Source: CAYJFK01 sp964369475 (GTDB lineage: Bacteria; Bacillota; Clostridia; Oscillospirales; Feifaniaceae). Taken from it: a stretch of DNA of 5,149 nt. Shown in pieces: positions 1 to 5,149 of this stretch. How positions within the stretch are numbered: position 1 is the first letter of the stretch; each line of letters opens with the position of its first letter. Under the pieces are notes generated by a model that worked only from the letters and a program-made list of their open reading frames with translations, did not search any database and was not told where the DNA came from. The stretch covers positions 1 to 5,149 of the forward strand of contig CAYJFK010000102.1 of the NCBI GenBank assembly GCA_964369475.1. The letters run 5' to 3'. The translations under genes and the position numbers were made by a program.

Positions 1-36
1 GGGGGGGGCCCCCCCCGCCCCCCCCTCGCCCGCCCC
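1..36. repeat. G/C homopolymer block at window edge
   Basis: The first 36 bases contain only one base that is not G or C (a T at 26). The block opens with eight Gs followed by eight Cs, a perfect 16-bp self-complementary run, then one G, eight more Cs and a C-rich tail broken by single G and T bases. It lies directly beyond the terminator of the leftward gene, outside any coding region. Read on the minus strand it has several G runs of three or more, so a G-quadruplex is possible. It could equally be an assembly or contig-end artefact, because homopolymers of this kind are sequencing-error hotspots. Confidence 0.6.
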
Positions 37-78
37 AAAAGCCCCGAGCAAGACCATTCGGTCTTGCTCGGGGCTTTT
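37..78 (-). terminator. Rho-independent terminator of the SLH gene, possibly bidirectional
   Basis: Positions 37-55 and 60-78 are perfect reverse complements, giving a 19-bp stem closed by a 4-base loop (attc). The stem has a GCCCCGAGCAAGACC core and an A4/T4 outer end. It starts 34 nt past the stop codon of the leftward SLH gene, where an intrinsic terminator is expected. In the leftward direction the RNA ends in only four Us before running into the G-rich block, so the U tract is short. In the rightward direction it reads TTTTAAA. The symmetry means it could also stop transcription arriving from the left. Confidence 0.9.
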
Positions 79-112
79 AAACTTACACTATATTATCTTC
101 TTACTAAAAAGC

Positions 113-2959
113 TTATAGCGACTCAGTGTAGATAAATACCGCTGTGATGACAGGGCCGTCCGAAGTCATCTCTGTGAGGTAGTCTACAAAGTAGTGGATA
201 CCTGTCGATGCATCGCCGATGTTCTCGGAAACCATGATGGAATCTTCAGTCGCAACCGAGATGTCTGTATCACGGTCGATCGTTACACGGCTGCCGTTAA
301 CATAGTCAGAACCTCTTAGGTCGCCGTCTGTTACCGAGCTGTCAACAGTGTAGAACACTACGTCGTCAGCAAATACCATTGCGTTGTCGCTTGTGCCAAC
401 AGTGTTAACCTTGTCGTCCGCAGGCTCTGCGTTGTAGGTTAGCGAGAAGATGTCACGTAGCGATAGGCCGTTCGATAGCTCTCTTGCCACGATGCCCTGA
501 TTCCAAGTTGTCGAGCCGTTGCCTACAAGCGTTGCATTCTTACCAAGCGAACGAACTTCTGTTATCATGCCATTCGAATCGAGATCTACTTCAGCGTAGC
601 CAAGCATTGTGCCAACATAAGCGCCACCGTTGTTCATAGCATCGGAAAGTGTCTTCTTAGCGCCTGTCTCGTCTACCCAGATGGCTGTTGTCTTGCTCAT
701 GGACTCTGTCTTATAAGTCTCGATCTTGCCGTTTGCAGCTACCGTTAGAGCGTATACAACCTCGCTCGATGTGTCACCGGGCTCTGCGATAATGCCTGTA
801 ACAAGGCCTACCATGTCAGATGCCGAAGAAACAAGTGCCGAAGCCTTTGTTAGAACAAGCTTTTCAATCGTTTTGTCAGAAGCCATAACAGCCTCTACCA
901 TGTCGACATTGTCGGACTTTGTGAACTCAGGAAGATCTGCGCTCGACAAAATTTCGACAGAATTGTCATTTTCGTTAATTAGGAATATTGTTGTTGCGCT
1001 TGTAACATAACCGATACGAGTGCCTGTCGAGGAAAGTAGCGACTCTTGGCTCTCATCGTATGCTACGTCTACTTCTGTGCCGAGAACTACATCTGTGCCC
1101 TCTGCTATGCCGACGATGCCTTCAAGCGAGTTGATGTTGCCGTCGCTGTCAAGACCGTAACGGATAAGATTGTGCTTTACAGCAATGTCGTTGCCGTTAA
1201 AGCCTACATCGCCGTAGAATAGGCCTGCATTATCTGCCCAACCCATGTCCTCGTCGAATATGCCTGCTACTACTGTGCCGTCGTCAAGTTCGACATTAAA
1301 TGTCTTGCTTGTGCCGTCTTCAAGTGTACCTGTTACAGTAAAGGCGCTAAAGCCGCCAAGACCGTCTGCAGATTGCGAAACCTTTGTTACAAGCATGTTA
1401 GCTTCTTCCGAAGTGTCGTCTGCTATCTCTGCACGGTAGATGTTACCGTTGGGATCAAGATATAGGTCGTAGGAGTTACCAACCGCAAAGGAAGGAATTC
1501 TACCTGCTACCGTAGCCGTTAAGCTGCCGCCAAGCGTTGTGTTAAGGGCAACTGTTGGCGTGTAGTACATTAGCTCGCCGTCGAACCAGAAGTCTTCACC
1601 GTCTGTCGATGTTATCGAAGCGCCCTCTATAACATCTGCCTTAACGACGAAGTATACAGTCTGTGTGCTCGAACCAACAACTGCCTCACGAGCGGTTACA
1701 AATACCTGATCGTCCTTTTCGATGCCTTCTTCAAGCTCTACAATAACGTTGTCGTTATCGTCTACAATGTCTGTCATGCCTGTTAGCACAGCCGATAGCA
1801 TAATTCTGCCTGTCGACTCGCTGTAATAGTTGACCTTAGCGGCAACCGGCTCTGTTACATAAACTGCATCTGCATCTTTGTCGCCGTCGTTATCGATAAG
1901 GCGGAAAGAAGCTGCCGATAGTGTCTCGAATAGTGCCGCATTAAGAGCTACTGCCGAACCGTCTGCCGTTGCAATACCGTTTGCAAGAGCCGAGTAGTCT
2001 ATTGTTATTTCACGATCGCCAAGATTAAATGTTACCTCGGTGTTGTTTGTCTCGCTAAGCTTAACATCTGCCGCCGAGAAATTATAAATGTCGCCCGATG
2101 TTTGAGCTTGAAGGTTAACAAGTGTATCATCGCTCGTCATACCGTCGTTTTTCTCGTCCTTGTACCAAATTTTAAGCTCAGAGCCTATAAGCTCGTCTAC
2201 ATTGCCTGCATACTCGAATACAAGACCGTTGTCGAGAAGAACTTCACCCTCGTCCGATAGACCTGTCTTACCAAGTGTCATAGAAGATGTCGCTTCAAGT
2301 GTTGCTGTGCCGTCTATAATGCCGAATACCTTCTCGGCAGGTGTTGTTGTAACAACAGTTGTGCCGTTTGTGATGTTAAATCTCGGTGCTTCGACAAATA
2401 GAGTGTTGCTACCCATCTGGGCAACATCGCCACGCTGTGCGGCACTGTTTGCCGTCATGCCCGATACGTCATCGAAAAGACCGATTGTCTGTGCCTTGTC
2501 GATAAAGCCGTAGGGGAATGTCATTGTTGTTGCATCGTAACCAAGTGCTGTAACAAACATCTTAGATGCTTCAGCAAAGGATACGTTACGCTCGGGAGCA
2601 AAGTTGCCGTCGGGGTCGCCGACCACTATACCAAGGTTCTTAGCCCAGTTGATATAGCCTGCCGACCAACGCTCGTCGTCGACATCGGGGAAGGGTGATA
2701 CGCCTTCGAACATTCCCACTTCGTCAGAGCCTGTCATAAGCACATAAAGCACCTTTACAAACTCCTCACGAGTGATGTCTTTCTCTGCGCCGAATGTGCC
2801 ATCAGGATAACCCTTTAAAGCACCGAGCGATGATAGAAGGCTTATTGCCTCGCTGTACTCGCTTGTAGGTGTTACATCGGTAAATGCCGCACCTGCCATC
2901 ATACTACCGGCAATCGCTGCCGCCGTGACTATTGAAGTTGCACGTTTAAAAATACTCAA
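113..2959 (-). CDS. Exported S-layer-type protein with three SLH domains
   Basis: This gene encodes a 948-aa secreted cell-envelope protein. SLH domains hold such proteins to the wall by binding secondary cell-wall polymers, often pyruvylated. A signal peptide covers about residues 1-25: a basic start (SIFKR), a hydrophobic Ala/Ile core and a cleavage site near MAGAA before FTDV. SLH1 spans about 26-74 (FTDV, GYPDGTF, ITREEF) and SLH2 about 87-140 (FPDV, GDPDGNF, VSFAEA). SLH3, about 148-190, lacks the opening FxDV but keeps IDKAQTIGLF and QRGDVAQM. The remaining roughly 750 residues are acidic, predicted beta-rich and free of recognisable catalytic motifs. They carry recurring Asp/Asn-Gly turns such as DNDGDKDAD (356-364, calcium-loop-like), LDPNGNI, LDSDGNI and LDSNGMI. 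The whole protein contains no cysteine, as is usual for S-layer proteins. I chose the TTG at 2957-2959 because GGAGG lies 8 nt upstream and the signal peptide follows at once. An in-frame ATG at 3028 would add 23 Pro-rich residues and sits at the predicted transcription start. The role as main S-layer subunit rather than a minor surface protein is inferred. Confidence 0.9.
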   Translation of the reverse strand: MSIFKRATSIVTAAAIAGSMMAGAAFTDVTPTSEYSEAISLLSSLGALKGYPDGTFGAEKDITREEFVKVLYVLMTGSDEVGMFEGVSPFPDVDDERWSAGYINWAKNLGIVVGDPDGNFAPERNVSFAEASKMFVTALGYDATTMTFPYGFIDKAQTIGLFDDVSGMTANSAAQRGDVAQMGSNTLFVEAPRFNITNGTTVVTTTPAEKVFGIIDGTATLEATSSMTLGKTGLSDEGEVLLDNGLVFEYAGNVDELIGSELKIWYKDEKNDGMTSDDTLVNLQAQTSGDIYNFSAADVKLSETNNTEVTFNLGDREITIDYSALANGIATADGSAVALNAALFETLSAASFRLIDNDGDKDADAVYVTEPVAAKVNYYSESTGRIMLSAVLTGMTDIVDDNDNVIVELEEGIEKDDQVFVTAREAVVGSSTQTVYFVVKADVIEGASITSTDGEDFWFDGELMYYTPTVALNTTLGGSLTATVAGRIPSFAVGNSYDLYLDPNGNIYRAEIADDTSEEANMLVTKVSQSADGLGGFSAFTVTGTLEDGTSKTFNVELDDGTVVAGIFDEDMGWADNAGLFYGDVGFNGNDIAVKHNLIRYGLDSDGNINSLEGIVGIAEGTDVVLGTEVDVAYDESQESLLSSTGTRIGYVTSATTIFLINENDNSVEILSSADLPEFTKSDNVDMVEAVMASDKTIEKLVLTKASALVSSASDMVGLVTGIIAEPGDTSSEVVYALTVAANGKIETYKTESMSKTTAIWVDETGAKKTLSDAMNNGGAYVGTMLGYAEVDLDSNGMITEVRSLGKNATLVGNGSTTWNQGIVARELSNGLSLRDIFSLTYNAEPADDKVNTVGTSDNAMVFADDVVFYTVDSSVTDGDLRGSDYVNGSRVTIDRDTDISVATEDSIMVSENIGDASTGIHYFVDYLTEMTSDGPVITAVFIYTESL

Positions 2960-2965
2960 TTTAGT

Positions 2966-2972
2966 TTCCTCC
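2966..2972 (-). promoter_or_regulatory. Ribosome binding site fixing the TTG start of the SLH gene
   Basis: On the minus strand this reads GGAGGAA, a near-ideal Shine-Dalgarno sequence. The GGAGG core ends 8 nt before a TTG codon that opens directly into a signal peptide. No ATG or GTG lies at a comparable distance, so this site decides the start in favour of the rarer TTG codon. Confidence 0.9.
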
Positions 2973-2993
2973 AAAATTGTTTTTTTATTTTGT

Positions 2994-3014
2994 GTCTCGG
3001 GGGGAGGGGGTCTC
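2994..3014 (-). other. C-rich tract in the SLH mRNA leader, flanked by a 5-bp direct repeat
   Basis: On the plus strand a run of six Gs, an A and five Gs is bracketed by two copies of GTCTC (2994-2998 and 3010-3014). In the leftward mRNA this becomes a C-rich segment between two GAGAC copies, in the untranslated leader about 22-42 nt upstream of the ribosome binding site. A weak 4-bp stem (GGTC at 3009-3012 with GACC at 3021-3024) lies next to it. The rest of the leader, nearer the ribosome binding site, is A-rich and probably unstructured, which would favour ribosome loading. No known riboswitch is recognisable. Confidence 0.5.
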
Positions 3015-3033
3015 ACCGCCGACCACATGACGA

Positions 3034-3062
3034 AGTATAACAGACAATAATCGTCGGGTCAA
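3034..3062 (-). promoter_or_regulatory. Strong sigma-A type promoter for the SLH gene
   Basis: Read on the minus strand, TTGACC (3057-3062) and TATACT (3034-3039) are separated by exactly 17 bp. Each hexamer matches the housekeeping consensus at five of six bases. Transcription should begin near 3027, giving a leader of about 68 nt before the TTG start. The DNA upstream of the -35 box is AT-rich and could act as an UP element. A promoter this close to consensus fits an abundant surface protein. Confidence 0.85.
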
Positions 3063-3075
3063 TAGGTTTACATAA

Positions 3076-3092
3076 TACGTAATCATTGCGTA
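3076..3092. promoter_or_regulatory. 17-bp near-palindrome upstream of the SLH promoter, possible operator
   Basis: TACGTAAT, a central C and ATTGCGTA form an 8-1-8 inverted repeat with one mismatched pair. An overlapping wider pair (TTTACATAAT at 3067-3076 and ATTGCGTAAA at 3085-3094) is complementary at eight of ten positions. The element begins 14 bp upstream of the SLH -35 box and about 110 bp upstream of the rightward promoter. The size and symmetry suit a dimeric regulator, and the place suits an activator of the leftward gene. No specific regulator can be named from the sequence. Confidence 0.4.
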
Positions 3093-3201
3093 AATTGCAG
3101 ATATTTTTTACATTTTTTCATAAGTTTGGTATACATAATATATCCTTAAAATAAGATCGATTTAAAGCGTGGCATATGCTCGACATTCTGCAAATTTCCT
3201 G

Positions 3202-3230
3202 TTTTAATTTAAGCGGTTTTGTGTTAGAAT
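3202..3230 (+). promoter_or_regulatory. Extended -10 promoter for the rightward two-gene operon
   Basis: TGTTAGAAT at 3222-3230 contains a TGn extension followed by TAGAAT, a five-of-six match to the -10 consensus. The -35 region 17 bp upstream (TTTTAA, 3202-3207) is poor, which is tolerated when the -10 is extended. Transcription would start near 3237, leaving a leader of about 20 nt before the ATG at 3258. The upstream stretch from about 3063 is strongly AT-rich. Confidence 0.6.
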
Positions 3231-3247
3231 AAAAGAAAACTCTTTTT

Positions 3248-3253
3248 AGGTGA
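3248..3253 (+). promoter_or_regulatory. Ribosome binding site of the 228-aa gene
   Basis: AGGTGA lies four bases before the ATG at 3258. The match is good although the spacing is slightly short. It supports this ATG and argues against the overlapping antisense reading frame on the other strand. Confidence 0.7.
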
Positions 3254-3257
3254 TATA

Positions 3258-3944
3258 ATGGAAGACATTCGAGACAATCTGATAAAGCTTGCCAAAAGCT
3301 CGAGAGAGGTCGTAGGGCTTGTTAAAGGCGCTGATAAACTACCGACCTTTACCTTTGTCTGTGTAGATCGCCGTAAAGAGCAGTTCGAAGGTAACATGCC
3401 GACCGCCGCAAAGGAGCTTGGACAACTTTGTGCTATGCGAGTAAGGAAGGATGGCAAAATTTCTCTCCTATACGGGGAACCCCCCAATTTTATAAAGATT
3501 AACACAATAGGCGCATCGAACTTTTTGGGCATAAAAGAGGGCGACGAAATCTTGTTCGAGTGGGACATGTCGCTCTCGCTCGCCAAAGTAACAGAGCCAA
3601 CTGCAAATGTAGCGGCAATGCTAAATAAGTGTGAGTCCGACTTATGGATTATGCAGTATGAAATATGCAAAAACATCGAAATGGGCGATCTGCTTGCAGC
3701 GGTCGAAATTTTATCGGCTTTGCGAAATATTTTAAAAAGGCTTGCACTTATCACTGTTAAGGAAACAACAGGAATTGAAAAGGTATCGGCAGAGTGTGAC
3801 AAAACAAGCCTGTTAAATGCCGTTAGTGCGGCGAGCGAGCTCTATTTTTCAATTCGCTACTCCTATGCCGGCGAAGAATTTATAAGAAACGAAGAAGCAG
3901 AGTTTTTAGCTACAAGCGCACTCGAGAGATTGCGTGACGGCTAA
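3258..3944 (+). CDS. Conserved-looking cytoplasmic protein of unknown function
   Basis: I do not recognise this 228-aa protein. It has no signal peptide or membrane segment, so it should be cytoplasmic. Two halves can be seen. Residues about 15-110 look like a mixed alpha/beta or beta-rich region containing FTFVCVDRRKEQFEG. They include RVRKDGKISL (61-70) and, further on, LGIKEGDEILFEWD (90-103). That second stretch resembles the end of an AbrB/SpoVT swapped-hairpin domain, but the gap between the two pieces is about twice as long as in AbrB, so the match is only suggestive. Residues about 117-226 appear mostly helical (LWIMQYEICKNIEMGDLLAAVEIL, split by a MGD turn, then LRNILKRL and ELYFSIRY), like a four-helix bundle. 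A ribosome binding site and an extended -10 promoter precede it. The next gene begins 25 nt after its stop, so the two are probably cotranscribed and may work together. No catalytic motif is evident. Confidence 0.8.
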   Translation: MEDIRDNLIKLAKSSREVVGLVKGADKLPTFTFVCVDRRKEQFEGNMPTAAKELGQLCAMRVRKDGKISLLYGEPPNFIKINTIGASNFLGIKEGDEILFEWDMSLSLAKVTEPTANVAAMLNKCESDLWIMQYEICKNIEMGDLLAAVEILSALRNILKRLALITVKETTGIEKVSAECDKTSLLNAVSAASELYFSIRYSYAGEEFIRNEEAEFLATSALERLRDG

Positions 3945-3956
3945 AACTTAAGTATT

Positions 3957-3961
3957 AAGGA
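3957..3961 (+). promoter_or_regulatory. Ribosome binding site of the membrane-protein gene
   Basis: AAGGA sits in the 25-nt gap after the preceding stop, 8 nt before the ATG at 3970 and followed by an A-rich spacer. There is no room for a separate terminator and no clear promoter in the gap, which supports cotranscription with the upstream gene. Confidence 0.8.
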
Positions 3962-3969
3962 ACAAAAAA

Positions 3970-5149
3970 ATGAAACTGAAAAACTACAAGCTAACGGTAG
4001 AGACAAAAAGAAGGATAACGGCAGGTTCTACACTTGTATCCTTTTTCGGATACCTTCTTGTTGCGTATATAATATATAATCGACCAACACTTGCAAACAG
4101 TGTCATAACGCTATATGCTTGGGCGGTCTTTTTGGGCATGGGACTGTCAAAACTTGTCGAGGTCTTTACAAAGGGCGGCGAGGTCGGGATTTTTGCTCTT
4201 TTCACAGGATTTATATATCTTGCAATCTCAGCGGCGCTCTACTTCAGAGAGGATTTATTGCAAAACCTCTTTCCGATTGCACTGGGAGTTTATCTGCTGC
4301 TAACATCGGCAATACATTTTCTCTCCTACTTTATATCAAGGCGAACGGGGGGGCAGTACGGTATATGGCGGCTATTTCTGGGAACGGTGTCGCTACTGGT
4401 CGGCGGAATGCTAATACTTGCGACCGAAGAAAAGCACAACCTATTTATATTCATAACATCGGTCTACTACCTGCTAATGGCACTGACAACGCTGTCGGAA
4501 TTTTTTAAAGAAATATCGCCCGATACGGCAAAATTTACCGATGCGGTAAAGCGCAAAATAAGAATACCTATGCCTGTCGCACTGTCTGCCTTAATTCCGC
4601 TACAAGCCATAAACAAAATAAACGAAAGCCTTCGCCCCTCAGACGATGGGGCGACGAGTGTGCAGAGTAGCGACGACGACGAAGCGCCCGACATGGAGGT
4701 ATTTGTCCACGTTTCACCAAAAGGCCTTGGTCGGGTAGGGCATGTCGACATATGCTATAAAGACACCGTTATGACATATGGCAGCTACGACAGAGAAACA
4801 TTTTCGCTAAACGGCCTTGTAAGTAACGGCGTGCTTGCTGTTGTTGAAGGCAAAGAAAAATATCTGAGCTTTTGCATAGAGTACAGCAATAAGTCGATCT
4901 TTTCCTTTGGCATTAGACTAACCAAGGAACAAAAGGAAAAAGTAGAGCAGCGTATAGACGAGCTTATGGGCGAGGTCTCTCGCTGGCAGTCGAAGTACGA
5001 GCGTGAGGGCGGCGAGCAGGACGATTATGCATCTGTTTTAACAAAAAGAGTAGATGCAAAGCTCTACAAATTTATAAAGGGCGGCTTTAGGGCATATTTT
5101 GTCGCCGGCTCAAACTGCGCTGTGCTTGCCGACCGTGTCGTAGGTGTTC
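3970..5149 (+). CDS. Six-TM DUF308/HdeD-like protein fused to a putative permuted NlpC/P60-like domain (3' partial)
   Basis: The frame stays open for 393 codons and runs off the window, so the C-terminus is missing. After a basic start (MKLKNYK, ETKRR), six hydrophobic segments follow at about 18-36, 43-66, 73-92, 98-123, 131-151 and 157-178. Their number, short loops and Gly-rich character resemble DUF308/HdeD membrane proteins. By the positive-inside rule both ends of this region would be cytoplasmic. A basic stretch (KRKIRIP, 194-200) and an acidic linker (SSDDDEAPD, 233-241) lead into a soluble domain. That domain has VFVHVSPKG, GHVDICYKD (His258), MTYGSYD, then FGIRLTKEQ with a helix, and finally GSNCAVLADRV (Cys383). 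A His in a first strand, a [L]T-x-EQ helix and a late NC at a helix start are the order seen in permuted papain-like families (YiiX, LRAT, DUF4105). Such enzymes are hydrolases or acyltransferases acting through a Cys-His pair. The domain assignment is inferred from motif order, and the substrate is unknown. It follows the 228-aa gene by 25 nt, probably in one operon. Confidence 0.8.
   Translation, partial: MKLKNYKLTVETKRRITAGSTLVSFFGYLLVAYIIYNRPTLANSVITLYAWAVFLGMGLSKLVEVFTKGGEVGIFALFTGFIYLAISAALYFREDLLQNLFPIALGVYLLLTSAIHFLSYFISRRTGGQYGIWRLFLGTVSLLVGGMLILATEEKHNLFIFITSVYYLLMALTTLSEFFKEISPDTAKFTDAVKRKIRIPMPVALSALIPLQAINKINESLRPSDDGATSVQSSDDDEAPDMEVFVHVSPKGLGRVGHVDICYKDTVMTYGSYDRETFSLNGLVSNGVLAVVEGKEKYLSFCIEYSNKSIFSFGIRLTKEQKEKVEQRIDELMGEVSRWQSKYEREGGEQDDYASVLTKRVDAKLYKFIKGGFRAYFVAGSNCAVLADRVVGV

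Noticed and set aside
726..2513. Three plus-strand open frames (726-1010, 1245-1439, 2160-2513) inside the SLH gene
   Set aside because: All lie antisense to a long, well-supported coding region. Their Ser/Val/Pro-rich translations show no domain features.
3009..3024. Possible hairpin GGTC/GACC in the SLH leader as a riboswitch or attenuator
   Set aside because: The stem is only 4 bp with an 8-base loop and has no alternative pairing or U tract, so it is too weak to call a regulatory RNA.
3172..3179. GCATATGC palindrome in the intergenic region
   Set aside because: It is an isolated 8-bp palindrome with no extended symmetry and no special place relative to either promoter.
2960..3257. Small RNA or small protein gene in the divergent intergenic region
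   Set aside because: No terminator-like stem or short frame with a ribosome binding site is visible. The region is explained by two promoters and a leader.
3224..3802. A 192-codon open frame on the minus strand opposite the 228-aa gene
   Set aside because: It lacks a credible ribosome binding site, overlaps the plus-strand gene almost fully, and its Ser/Ile-rich low-complexity product looks like an antisense shadow.
3984..4751. Short frames on both strands (3984-4205, 4115-4303, 4119-4508, 4467-4751) within the membrane-protein gene
   Set aside because: The plus-strand frame from 3970 has a good ribosome binding site, six membrane segments and conserved-looking motifs, and accounts for the whole stretch. 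The others are shadows.

Overview
The window looks like a piece of a low-to-moderate GC Firmicute genome, most likely an anaerobic Clostridia/Oscillospirales-type bacterium. The signs are a secreted protein with SLH (S-layer homology) domains, GGAGG-type ribosome binding sites, a TTG start, sigma-A-like promoters and AT-rich intergenic DNA around coding DNA of moderate GC. The taxonomic placement is inference; no marker gene is present.

Layout. Positions 1-36 are a G/C homopolymer block at the window edge. Positions 37-78 form a perfect 19-bp stem with a 4-base loop, acting as the terminator of the leftward gene. A large leftward gene (113-2959, minus strand, TTG start, 948 aa) encodes an exported, cysteine-free S-layer-type protein with a signal peptide and three SLH repeats. 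It has a strong promoter (TTGACC, 17-bp spacer, TATACT at 3034-3062) and a C-rich leader of about 68 nt. The 298-bp divergent intergenic region (2960-3257) also holds a 17-bp near-palindrome just upstream of that promoter and a separate extended -10 promoter for the rightward genes.

Rightward, a 228-aa cytoplasmic protein of unknown function (3258-3944) is followed after 25 nt by a gene that runs off the window end (3970-5149, 393 codons visible). The second gene is open to the window edge, so it is easily missed in a search for stop-bounded reading frames. It encodes six membrane segments resembling the DUF308/HdeD fold, joined through an acidic linker to a soluble domain. That domain has a GHV...NC pattern suggestive of a permuted NlpC/P60 (papain-like) cysteine hydrolase.

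How they fit together. The leftward gene is a structural cell-surface component and is probably highly expressed. The two rightward genes look like a small operon coupling an unknown soluble protein to a membrane-anchored putative hydrolase or acyltransferase domain, whose predicted side is cytoplasmic. No functional link between the two divergent units can be shown; they share only the intergenic region. I see no RNA genes, mobile elements, CRISPR arrays or insertion sequences.
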